A stretch of 5,751 nucleotides of DNA from Sediminispirochaeta sp. (GTDB taxonomy: Bacteria; Spirochaetota; Spirochaetia; DSM-16054; Sediminispirochaetaceae): contig DSBN01000282.1 of NCBI GenBank assembly GCA_011046055.1, forward strand, positions 1 to 5,751, written 5' to 3'. Below are positions 1 through 5,751 of this stretch, one piece after another; within the stretch, counting starts at the first letter, position 1; each line of letters begins with the position of its first letter. The position numbers were made by a program, and so were the translations under genes. The notes beneath the pieces were generated by a model. The model did no database searches, had not been told where the DNA came from, and worked only from the letters and a program-made list of their open reading frames with translations.

Positions 1-1
1 C

Positions 2-1300
2 CGTTTCGTGGGCGTACTGGGACTGGACATCATGCTCTCCGATCTGAAGACGATGGTCGAAGAGATGAACGTACAGAAAAATGGTCGGGTCATCCTCCTG
101 AACAAGGAGAACCAAGTCATCGTCAACCAGTTCGATGATAATGGCGCCGAGGATGACGGTGTCGAGTTGAAGTCCTTCGATCTTTTTGATCCAAAAATTG
201 GGGCAGGTGAAAAAGAGGACTTCCTGGTCACCCTGGACGATGGTCGTCAGTACTATATATCCGAGACGGAGAACCATAGAACCGGCTGGAAGCTCTTCAT
301 CGCCCTGCCCTACGAGGAGGTGATGGCCAAGGCTACCGAGAGCATCCGTTACGTAATCTTTATCGATATGCTGCTGATGCTTCTTCTTTCGGTGGTTATC
401 GGATTTTTGAGCAATGTCATCATTATCCACCCGCTGGAGACTATGGTAGGGGTTATGAAACGGCTGGAGCATGGGGACTTCAGCGCCCGGGCGCGTTTGG
501 AAAAAAACGACGAGTTCGGCATCATGGCCGAGCAGTTCAACCGGCTCATCGAAATCGTTCACGATTATCGGATGCGTCTGGAAGAGAAGGTGCGTCGGCG
601 GACCGAGGAGAACGCCGCTTTGCAACAGGAAAACTTGCGGCTCCGGATAATCGAAGAAAAAGAGCGGATCTACGGATATCTCCACGACTCTTTGGGGGCG
701 AGACTGACCAACATCTTTATCTCCACCAATGTGGCTCAATCGGCGGTCGGGAAGGATGCGGAAGTACTGCAAAACATGCTGGCGCAGATAGAGAGGAACA
801 CCCAGTCGGGTATCGAGGATCTCAAAGAGATCCTCAACAGCTCGCAAAACGAAGAGCGCAAGATGATCGATTTTCCCAAGGTGCTGGAACACAACATCGG
901 CGAACGACTTCGCCTGAAGCAGATCGAACTGGAGTTTACGGTACGGAACCCGGAGATCATCAACGACCTCGAACGGGAGCGTCGCTTTGAAATTGAGAAG
1001 ATTTTGCAGGAGCTGGTCAGCAACGTGCTGAAGCATTCCGGCGCCGCTCGAGTACGGCTTTCATTACAGGCGGAGGAGGGAGGGGTACGCATCTTCTTCG
1101 AAGACGACGGAGTGGGGCTGGGGGCGGACCTGCGGGAGCTCGTCTCTCAATCCCCGAGTTTCGGGCTCAAAAATATGAAGCAGAGGATTCAAAACTACGG
1201 CGGGAGTTTCGAGATTTTTTCCGGGGAAAAGGAAGAGCCGCCATTCGGGGTCAGGGTCGTTATATTTGTGCCCACGGAACAAGCAGCGGAGGGTGATTAG
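2..1300 (+). CDS. Sensor histidine kinase, Cache-HAMP-HisKA_3-HATPase (5' end outside window)
   Basis: This is the C-terminal part of a membrane sensor kinase that phosphorylates the adjacent response regulator. The reading frame is open to the window edge, and the residues before the GTG at 8 (R-F-V) continue the Cache motif FVGVLGLDI, so that GTG is internal and the gene is truncated by the window. Numbering from that GTG: end of a dCache-like extracytoplasmic domain at about 1-105 (GVLGLDI near the start, GWKLFIALP at 93-101); transmembrane helix at about 113-140; HAMP at about 140-190; coiled coil at about 190-218; His box YLHDSLGARL with phospho-acceptor H226, typical of HisKA_3 (NarX/DesK-type) kinases; N-box ELVSNVLKHSG with N339; G1 box DDGVGLG at 366-372; G2 box SFGLKNM. 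All catalytic motifs are present, so the kinase should be active. An N-terminal transmembrane helix and the rest of the Cache domain are expected upstream. The ligand cannot be read from the sequence; the downstream acidic amino-acid symporter suggests a small carboxylate or amino acid. Confidence 0.93.
   Translation, partial: RFVGVLGLDIMLSDLKTMVEEMNVQKNGRVILLNKENQVIVNQFDDNGAEDDGVELKSFDLFDPKIGAGEKEDFLVTLDDGRQYYISETENHRTGWKLFIALPYEEVMAKATESIRYVIFIDMLLMLLLSVVIGFLSNVIIIHPLETMVGVMKRLEHGDFSARARLEKNDEFGIMAEQFNRLIEIVHDYRMRLEEKVRRRTEENAALQQENLRLRIIEEKERIYGYLHDSLGARLTNIFISTNVAQSAVGKDAEVLQNMLAQIERNTQSGIEDLKEILNSSQNEERKMIDFPKVLEHNIGERLRLKQIELEFTVRNPEIINDLERERRFEIEKILQELVSNVLKHSGAARVRLSLQAEEGGVRIFFEDDGVGLGADLRELVSQSPSFGLKNMKQRIQNYGGSFEIFSGEKEEPPFGVRVVIFVPTEQAAEGD
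1288..1293 (+). promoter_or_regulatory. Ribosome binding site deciding the response-regulator start
   Basis: GGAGGG lies 8 nt before the GTG at 1302, inside the last codons of the kinase gene. This spacing favours 1302 over the other in-frame starts: TTG 1266 (far too early), GTG 1293 (overlaps the SD itself) and ATG 1314 (would remove the first beta strand of the receiver domain). Confidence 0.6.
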
Positions 1301-1301
1301 G

Positions 1302-1940
1302 GTGATCAAGCTGATGATCTGCGAAGATGTGAAGGACGTGCGTGAGGGGTTTCGCTATTTGTTGAATCTGGACGATGAGATCCGCGTCGTAGCCGCCTAC
1401 TCTACGGCGGAGGAGCTCTTCGAGGGGATGTCATCGCTCGGAGCACCGAATATCGTGCTGATGGACATCGAACTGCCGGGCATGTCGGGAATTGAGGCAA
1501 CCGGGAAGATCAAAGAGAGATATCCCGGGACGGCGGTCTTGATCCTGACGATCTTCGAGGAGGAGGGCAAGATCCTGAAGGCGATCCAGGCCGGGGCTAC
1601 CGGCTATATCCTCAAGAATACCAAACCCGGCGACCTGGTGGCTCAGATCAAGACCCTTCATCAGGGGGGCTCTCCGATCAGTCCGAACGTGGCCCGGGTC
1701 CTGCTGCACGAGTACCAGCGCGAGCACGGCGGCAAGTCCCACGGCGACTTCAACCTCACCCCAAGGGAGAAGGAGATCGTCCACGGCATAGTCGACGGGC
1801 TGACTTACCGGGAGATTGGCGAGGCCTATAATATTTCCGGGGCGACGGTAAAAAAGCACATCCTCCATATCTATAAAAAGTTGAACGTTGGCTCAAAAGT
1901 CGAGTTCATGAAAAAGGTAATGAACTCGGACCTCATCTGA
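1302..1940 (+). CDS. NarL/LuxR-family response regulator
   Basis: Cytoplasmic DNA-binding output protein of the two-component system, 212 aa from the GTG at 1302, the usual size for the NarL family. The receiver domain spans about 1-120: acidic pair E8/D9, phospho-acceptor D55 in VLMDIELPGMSG, switch residue T83 and conserved K105. A linker at about 120-148 leads to a LuxR-type helix-turn-helix at about 150-212, recognisable from LTPREKEIVHGIVDGLTYREI, the recognition helix region SGATVKKHILHIYKKL and a C-terminal helix. It starts one base after the kinase stop, so the pair is translationally coupled and almost certainly a cognate HisKA_3/NarL pair. Phosphorylation should promote dimer binding to an inverted repeat; a candidate lies 11 bp past its stop, upstream of the symporter. 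The target genes are inferred from position only. The start could be GTG 1293 instead, adding three residues. Confidence 0.93.
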   Translation: MIKLMICEDVKDVREGFRYLLNLDDEIRVVAAYSTAEELFEGMSSLGAPNIVLMDIELPGMSGIEATGKIKERYPGTAVLILTIFEEEGKILKAIQAGATGYILKNTKPGDLVAQIKTLHQGGSPISPNVARVLLHEYQREHGGKSHGDFNLTPREKEIVHGIVDGLTYREIGEAYNISGATVKKHILHIYKKLNVGSKVEFMKKVMNSDLI

Positions 1941-1942
1941 TT

Positions 1943-1990
1943 AACAAGAAATACACCAAATGGTGTATATTTCACTCTTTGAACAAGAAA
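1943..1990 (+). repeat. 9-bp direct repeat flanking the palindrome
   Basis: AACAAGAAA occurs exactly at 1943-1951 and again at 1982-1990, 39 bp apart, with the 18-bp inverted repeat between them. The second copy runs into an A-tract. It may be chance in A-rich intergenic DNA, or accessory binding or DNA-bending sequence for the regulator. Low-complexity composition weakens the case. Confidence 0.3.
1951..1968. promoter_or_regulatory. Perfect 8-2-8 inverted repeat, candidate response-regulator operator
   Basis: ATACACCA, then AA, then TGGTGTAT: both 8-bp arms are exactly complementary. The inner 7-bp arms (TACACCA, 2-nt spacer, TGGTGTA) have the 7-2-7 geometry known for NarL/NarP sites, and the TAC start fits the family heptamer TACYYMT, with two mismatches in the rest. 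It lies 11 bp past the response-regulator stop and about 126 bp before the symporter ATG, a position suited to an upstream activator site. The two-base centre is too small for an RNA loop. Opening the inner pairs gives a weak 6-bp AT-rich stem without a clean T-run, so a terminator reading is less likely. Binding by the neighbouring regulator is inference. Confidence 0.6.
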
Positions 1991-2020
1991 AAAACGCACA
2001 AAAATGGGGAATTTGGTTCA

Positions 2021-2052
2021 TTTACGGCGGGCGAAAAGCGTAGTCTAATAAT
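2021..2052 (+). promoter_or_regulatory. Weak sigma70-like promoter candidate for the symporter
   Basis: AATAAT at 2047-2052 matches five of six bases of the -10 hexamer. The only upstream partner is TTTACG at 2021-2026, a poor -35 at 20-nt spacing. A weak -35 would fit activator-dependent transcription, with the palindrome centred roughly 100 bp upstream of the predicted start. Read-through from the response-regulator gene is also possible, since no strong terminator separates them. Confidence 0.3.
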
Positions 2053-2079
2053 ACCATCACTTTTTCTCAAAACATTATT

Positions 2080-2085
2080 AGGAGG
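2080..2085 (+). promoter_or_regulatory. Ribosome binding site of the symporter
   Basis: AGGAGG, a full SD, lies 9 nt before the ATG at 2095 and fixes that start. Confidence 0.75.
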
Positions 2086-2094
2086 CTTTAGCGT

Positions 2095-3390
2095 ATGAGT
2101 GCTGAAGGAAAAAAAGGTGCCTTTGACTGGTACTTCAAGTCAAACCTACTGTTGCGTATCCTGATCGGTCTGGTTCTAGGTGCAATTGTCGGTTTGATTG
2201 CCGGGGAGTCGATCATGTGGGTCGCCCCGTTTGGAGACCTCTTTGTCCGTCTGTTGAAGATGATCGTGATGCCGGTCATTTTTACCACCTTGGTGGTCGG
2301 CGCGGCCAGCATCAGCCCCGCTGAACTGGGTAAAGTTGGGGTGAAGATTATTCTGTTCTACATGCTCACCTCGGCTTTCGCCGTCGCCGTGGGACTGATC
2401 ATGGGGAACATCTTCAAGCCCGGTATGGGACTCGAATTGGCTTCCATGGGAGCCGCGGCGGGCAGAGAGATCACCGCTCCGGCCCTGAAAGATACCCTGC
2501 TGAATATCATCCCCACCAACCCCTTCGCGGCGATCGTCAACGGTGATGTGCTACCGACGATCTTTTTCGCCATCATTTTTGGAATCGGTATCAGCTACCT
2601 GAAGATCAACAAAGACGAGCGGGTGACCAAAGCCGCAGAGATGCTGTTCAAGATTTTTGACGCCGGCGCTGAGGTCATGTACATGGTGGTGCGATGGGTA
2701 CTGCAGTACGCCCCGATCGGTGTATTCGCCCTTCTGGCAGTCGTTTTTGCCCAGCAAGGAGCCGCTGCGGTCGGTCCCCTGGGAGTGGTCACCGCCGCTT
2801 CCTACCTCGGTTACGTCCTCCATATCCTTTTGGTCTACGGCGGACTTCTGGCCATCAACAAGCTCAGTCTGGGCAAGTTCCTTGCCGGAGCCAAAGAAGC
2901 CATGATCACCGCCTTTGTTACTCGTAGCAGCGGCGGTACCCTGCCCGTGACCATGCGGGTGTCCGAGGAGAATCTCGGCGTATCTCGAAACGTCTACTCC
3001 TTCACCCTGCCCCTCGGCGCGACCATCAACATGGACGGTACGGCTATCTACCAGGGAGTCTGTGCGCTGTTTATCGGCTTTGCCATCGGTATGCCCCTGG
3101 AATTGGGCCAGCAGATCACCGTAATAATCACTGCGGTTCTGGCCTCCATCGGTACCGCCGGAGTGCCCGGCGCCGGAGCCATAATGCTGCTAATGGTCCT
3201 CAACTCCGTCGGACTACCGGTGGAAGAGGGGTCGGCGGTCGCCGCGGCTTACGCCATGATCCTGGGAATCGACGCGATCCTGGACATGGGCCGAACCGGC
3301 GTCAACGTAACCGGCGATATGACCGGAACCGTGCTGGTCGCCAAGAGCGAAGGCGAGCTGGATATGAGCAAATGGGGAAAAGCCGCCTAG
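2095..3390 (+). CDS. Na+-coupled dicarboxylate/amino acid symporter, GltPh/EAAT-type (DAACS family)
   Basis: Inner-membrane secondary transporter, 431 aa, normal length for the family (trimeric elevator carriers with eight helices and two re-entrant hairpins). The N-terminal helices are at about 18-37, 45-70 and 83-105. Signature motifs are all present: hairpin HP1 RSSGGTLP at 277-284; NMDGT at 312-316 in TM7 (cation site); HP2 [13 protein letters not shown] at 351-363; TM8 [10 protein letters not shown] at 391-400, then N404 and D408. By family knowledge, D397, R400 and N404 correspond to GltPh D394, R397 and N401, which hold the amino group, side-chain carboxylate and main-chain groups of aspartate; D393 and D408 correspond to the sodium ligands D390 and D405. 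This pattern points to aspartate/glutamate uptake rather than C4-dicarboxylates, because DctA lacks the DMGRT motif. One oddity is G402, where GltPh has Met (RTMVN). It follows the two-component genes and a putative operator, and ends before a strong terminator. The exact substrate is inferred. Confidence 0.93.
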   Translation: MSAEGKKGAFDWYFKSNLLLRILIGLVLGAIVGLIAGESIMWVAPFGDLFVRLLKMIVMPVIFTTLVVGAASISPAELGKVGVKIILFYMLTSAFAVAVGLIMGNIFKPGMGLELASMGAAAGREITAPALKDTLLNIIPTNPFAAIVNGDVLPTIFFAIIFGIGISYLKINKDERVTKAAEMLFKIFDAGAEVMYMVVRWVLQYAPIGVFALLAVVFAQQGAAAVGPLGVVTAASYLGYVLHILLVYGGLLAINKLSLGKFLAGAKEAMITAFVTRSSGGTLPVTMRVSEENLGVSRNVYSFTLPLGATINMDGTAIYQGVCALFIGFAIGMPLELGQQITVIITAVLASIGTAGVPGAGAIMLLMVLNSVGLPVEEGSAVAAAYAMILGIDAILDMGRTGVNVTGDMTGTVLVAKSEGELDMSKWGKAA

Positions 3391-3430
3391 TTCGTCCGGA
3401 CTTGAGGCTCTTTTCATATCACGTCTATTC

Positions 3431-3480
3431 CTAAAAAAAGAACCCCGGTACGATTCGTCGCACCGGGGTTTCCTTTTATT
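3431..3480. terminator. Bidirectional rho-independent terminator between convergent genes
   Basis: AACCCCGGT (3441-3449) pairs perfectly with ACCGGGGTT (3462-3470). The interior can extend past one A-C mismatch with CGA/TCG closing a TTCG tetraloop (3454-3457). On the + strand the stem is followed by TCCTTTTATT; on the - strand it is followed by CTTTTTTTAGG (complement of 3431-3440). It therefore ends transcripts of both the symporter (stop 3390) and ftsH (stop 3527). The rest of 3391-3526 shows no gene. Confidence 0.92.
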
Positions 3481-3526
3481 GGCTTAAAGATAGGGGGGGA
3501 TGGTCGAACCGAGGGAAAGCGGACTG

Positions 3527-5422
3527 TTAAGCTCCAGTAGCCGCGGCGGCGATGATATCGTCCACCTCTTGGCCGTTGATCTCCTCGCGCTCGATCAGCG
3601 CCTGGGCTAAATCGTCCAGGGCTTTGCGCTTCTCCTTGACCAGCTTGATGGCCCGTTCGAAGCTCCGGTCGATAAGGGTCTTGATCTCGATATCCACCTC
3701 CCGGGCGGTCTCTTCGCTGTACTGCTTGCCCCGGGACAGCTCCTCGCCCAGAAAGATGTTGCCCTTCTCGTCCTGCAGGTGGGTGTGACCGAGCTTTTCG
3801 CTCATGCCCCAGGCGGTGATCATTTTACGGGCCAGCTTGGATGCCTGGTCGAGGTCGTTCTCCGCCCCGGTGGTTCTGGTCTGGAAGACCAGATCTTCGG
3901 CGACCCGACCTCCCAGGAGGACCGAAAGCCGATCCTCCAGCTGTTCCCGGCGGTACACGTAGCGGTCCTCCTCGGGCAGCTGCATGGTGACACCCATGGC
4001 CATACCTCTGGGGATGATGGTCACCTTGTGGATAGGATCGCTGTGGGGCAGCTCGTGGGCCACCAGGGTGTGGCCCGCCTCGTGGTAGGCGATGAGCTTC
4101 TTTTCGTCGTCGGTCAGGCTGATGCCGGTCCGTTTGAGTCCCATCATCACCGTGTCCCGGGCGTCCTCTATCTCCTGCTCTTCGATACTGTCCTTGGACC
4201 GCCGGGCGGCGATCTGGGCGGCGATGTTCAGGAGGTTCTCCAGGTCGGCACCGCTGAAGCCGGGAGTTCCCCTTGCGATTTTTCCGATATCCACGCTCTC
4301 GGACATCGGCTTCTTGGAAGCGTGCAGTTTGAGGATGAACTCCCGATCGGCCAGAGACGGGAGGTTGACGGTGATCTCCCGGTCGAAACGTCCGGGCCGG
4401 CGAAGAGCCGGATCGAGGATGTCTGGACGGTTGGTGGCGGCGATGACGATGGTGCTCTCGTTCTGCTCGAAGCCGTCCATCTCCGAGAGCAGTTGGTTCA
4501 AGGTCTGCTCGCGTTCATCGTGACCGCCGCCGAGGCCGGCCCCGCGGTGGCGACCGATGGAGTCCAGCTCGTCGATGAAAATAATACTGGGGGCGGACTT
4601 TTTGGCGTCGTTGAACATGTTCCGTACCCTGGAAGCACCAACACCCACAAACATCTCCATAAAGTCCGAACCACTGGTGCTGTAAAAGGGTACGTCCGCC
4701 TCACCGGCCACCGCGCGGGCTATCAAGGTCTTTCCCGTGCCCGGCGGGCCGACCAACAGTATACCCCGGCTGGGACGGGCGCCGAGCTTCTTGTACTTCT
4801 CCGGGCTCTTCAGGTAGTCGACGATGTCTTTGATCTCTTCCTTGGCCGAGTCGAGACCCGCCACGTCGTCAAAACTGATCTTGACCTTGGTCTTGTCATA
4901 GAGCTTGGCCTTGTTCTCGCCCACCGAAAACATCCCTTGTCCCCGGCTGCGCATGCTGCGCCACATCATCACTCCGAGCCAGACGAAGAGCAGGAGGGGC
5001 AGGATGTTGGCGAAGATCTCCCAGAAGCCCTGCTGATTGGCCGAGCGGGTGATAAAGGTGACGTTGTGCTCCTCGATCAGCGGCAGCAGCTCGTCGTCTC
5101 CAGTGCTGGGCAAGTAGGTGACGAACTGCACAATAGCGCTTCCAGACACGTTGGTCTGGCTCTTGAGAGTTCCCTCTATGAGGTCGCGCTCCATCTCCAC
5201 CTTGGCGACGTCGCCCGACCGCAGCAGCTGTTTGAACTGCGAATAACTGATCACGTTCGTACTCTGTTGGGCCATAAAAATATTAAAAAATGGCAGCATC
5301 AACAGAAAAATAACTATAAGCCAGGTGAACCTCGAAAAATTAAAGCCCCCCTGCGGCATCCAATTCGGATTCTGCCGTTCGGGCTTGTTCTGCTCCCGCT
5401 TATCGTTGCCTTGTTGGTCCAT
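3527..5422 (-). CDS. ftsH: ATP-dependent zinc metalloprotease FtsH
   Basis: Membrane-anchored hexameric AAA+ protease that unfolds and degrades misfolded membrane proteins and short-lived regulators on the cytoplasmic side. Complete at 631 aa, close to the family norm. A polar 30-residue N-terminus precedes TM1 (about 32-50); a periplasmic domain (about 51-131) precedes TM2 (about 133-156). The AAA+ module has Walker A GPPGTGKT at 225-232, the pore motif FVG at 258-260, Walker B IIFIDE ending at D284/E285 and the second region of homology [18 protein letters not shown] at 331-348 with arginine fingers R342/R345. The protease domain has HEAGH at 447-451 (zinc ligands H447 and H451, catalytic E448) and the third zinc ligand D523 in [10 protein letters not shown]-terminal helical region and short alanine-rich tail end the protein. 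All catalytic residues are intact. The ATG at 5422 is supported by GGAGG 8 nt upstream. The gene before it on this strand is a small exported-protein gene 77 bp away. Confidence 0.98.
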   Translation of the reverse strand: MDQQGNDKREQNKPERQNPNWMPQGGFNFSRFTWLIVIFLLMLPFFNIFMAQQSTNVISYSQFKQLLRSGDVAKVEMERDLIEGTLKSQTNVSGSAIVQFVTYLPSTGDDELLPLIEEHNVTFITRSANQQGFWEIFANILPLLLFVWLGVMMWRSMRSRGQGMFSVGENKAKLYDKTKVKISFDDVAGLDSAKEEIKDIVDYLKSPEKYKKLGARPSRGILLVGPPGTGKTLIARAVAGEADVPFYSTSGSDFMEMFVGVGASRVRNMFNDAKKSAPSIIFIDELDSIGRHRGAGLGGGHDEREQTLNQLLSEMDGFEQNESTIVIAATNRPDILDPALRRPGRFDREITVNLPSLADREFILKLHASKKPMSESVDIGKIARGTPGFSGADLENLLNIAAQIAARRSKDSIEEQEIEDARDTVMMGLKRTGISLTDDEKKLIAYHEAGHTLVAHELPHSDPIHKVTIIPRGMAMGVTMQLPEEDRYVYRREQLEDRLSVLLGGRVAEDLVFQTRTTGAENDLDQASKLARKMITAWGMSEKLGHTHLQDEKGNIFLGEELSRGKQYSEETAREVDIEIKTLIDRSFERAIKLVKEKRKALDDLAQALIEREEINGQEVDDIIAAAATGA

Positions 5423-5430
5423 CTAAAATA

Positions 5431-5435
5431 CCTCC
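5431..5435 (-). promoter_or_regulatory. Ribosome binding site of ftsH
   Basis: GGAGG on the minus strand lies 8 nt before the ftsH ATG and confirms the start at 5422. The remaining 77-bp spacer to the small upstream gene shows no convincing terminator or promoter, so co-transcription is possible. Confidence 0.7.
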
Positions 5436-5499
5436 ACAGTAGAAGGTACTACAAAATCGCCGGAGCGTCCAATCCCATCTAAGCAGGTCCGAGGGAGAA

Positions 5500-5718
5500 T
5501 CAGAACTGGTAGGAGCCCCGAATTCCCAGAGAAATACCCCGCAGTCGAGCGGTGAAGGATCTGTTGAAGGGGGTTTCCTTGGAGACGCTGCCGCTTTTGT
5601 CAAGCAGAGACTCGGGAAAGAAGAACGAGATCCCCCCGCCGGCGGATTGGGCGAAGAGCTCCGTAGCTGGAAGTAGGATCAATACCACCGATACTATGAG
5701 CAAGCCGATTTTTTTCAT
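5500..5718 (-). CDS. Small exported protein of unknown function (72 aa), possible outer-membrane protein remnant
   Basis: I do not recognise this protein. It starts at the ATG at 5718, which has a full SD 6 nt upstream; an in-frame ATG at 5733 would lie upstream of that SD and is rejected. The N-terminus is a textbook Sec signal peptide: MKK, a hydrophobic core at about 4-17, and a likely signal peptidase site after LFA at residue 23. There is no lipobox Cys. The mature part is only about 49 residues: a GGGISFFFPES stretch, a polar middle, and an ending with alternating hydrophobic residues, SLGIRGSYQF. A terminal aromatic Phe is characteristic of outer-membrane beta-barrel proteins, but 49 residues cannot form a normal monomeric barrel. 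It may be a genuine small periplasmic or outer-membrane-associated protein, or the two ends of a longer barrel protein joined by an in-frame deletion. It lies 77 bp upstream of ftsH on the same strand. Confidence 0.65.
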   Translation of the reverse strand: MKKIGLLIVSVVLILLPATELFAQSAGGGISFFFPESLLDKSGSVSKETPFNRSFTARLRGISLGIRGSYQF

Positions 5719-5724
5719 ATCTTT

Positions 5725-5730
5725 CCTCCT
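5725..5730 (-). promoter_or_regulatory. Ribosome binding site of the small exported-protein gene
   Basis: AGGAGG on the minus strand is 6 nt before the ATG at 5718. A strong, well-spaced SD is the best argument that this short frame is translated and that 5718 is its start. Only 21 bases remain to the window edge, and no promoter can be assigned. Confidence 0.7.
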
Positions 5731-5751
5731 CAAAGTCTTTACTATTCAGTC

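Noticed and set aside
1266..1301. TTG at 1266 as start of the response regulator
   Set aside because: It would add 12 residues before the first receiver beta strand and overlap the kinase by 35 nt. GTG 1302 has a well-placed SD and gives the normal N-terminus.
1431..1868. 145-codon minus-strand frame opposite the response regulator
   Set aside because: It is antisense to a clear receiver-HTH protein and shows no family motif.
1951..1980. The 1951-1968 palindrome as a rho-independent terminator of the regulator gene
   Set aside because: A 2-nt loop is sterically unfavourable, the opened stem is short and AT-rich, and the following bases are not a T-run.
3493..3499. Run of seven G, considered as a phase-variable tract
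   Set aside because: It lies downstream of the ftsH stop and is not in a coding or promoter position for either convergent gene.
4092..4523. 143-codon + strand frame inside the ftsH region
   Set aside because: It is a Ser/Arg-rich translation antisense to the AAA+ domain of ftsH with no domain or SD support, a codon-bias shadow.
3779..5482. 567-codon open frame on the + strand opposite ftsH
   Set aside because: It is entirely antisense to a complete ftsH with all catalytic motifs. The predicted product has no recognisable domain, and it is explained by GC-biased codon use in ftsH.
5400..5603. 67-codon minus-strand frame overlapping the small exported gene and the ftsH start, considered as a frameshifted continuation of the small gene
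   Set aside because: The translation is Pro/Ser/Trp/Cys-rich, lacks the beta-strand alternation expected of a barrel protein, and runs through the ftsH SD, so a simple frameshift is not supported.

Overview
The window is a dense bacterial chromosomal segment of fairly GC-rich DNA. It carries five protein genes in two convergent groups, with no RNA genes, insertion sequences or CRISPR array visible. Genes start with good Shine-Dalgarno (SD) sequences. The envelope contains a membrane FtsH, and a small exported protein ends in an outer-membrane-style terminal Phe, so a diderm (Gram-negative-type) host is likely. The style of the FtsH N-terminus and the small exported protein suggests a free-living spirochaete to me. 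This is an impression, not a demonstrated placement.

Left half, + strand. The window opens inside a membrane sensor histidine kinase (2-1300, 5' end missing): the end of a Cache-type extracytoplasmic domain, a transmembrane segment, HAMP, coiled coil, a HisKA_3-type His box and an HATPase domain. One base after its stop is a GTG-initiated NarL/LuxR-family response regulator (1302-1940). A 154-bp spacer follows. It contains a perfect 8-2-8 inverted repeat (1951-1968) whose geometry matches the 7-2-7 sites of NarL-type regulators, then a weak promoter candidate and a strong SD. The next gene (2095-3390) is a Na+-coupled symporter of the GltPh/EAAT (DAACS) family. Its binding-site residues are those of aspartate/glutamate carriers rather than of C4-dicarboxylate DctA. 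The simplest model is that the two-component system senses an external ligand, perhaps the transporter's substrate, and controls the symporter through the palindrome.

Middle. A bidirectional rho-independent terminator (about 3431-3480) sits between the convergent symporter and ftsH genes and has a T-tract on both strands.

Right half, - strand. A 72-aa exported protein of unknown function (5718-5500) is followed 77 bp downstream by a complete ftsH (5422-3527), the membrane-anchored AAA+ zinc protease of protein quality control. The two may be co-transcribed. The small gene looks like a tiny secreted protein or the leftover ends of a larger outer-membrane barrel protein.

No gene-free stretch exceeds 300 bases. 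The gaps are 1941-2094, 3391-3526, 5423-5499 and 5719-5751, and their contents are listed below.
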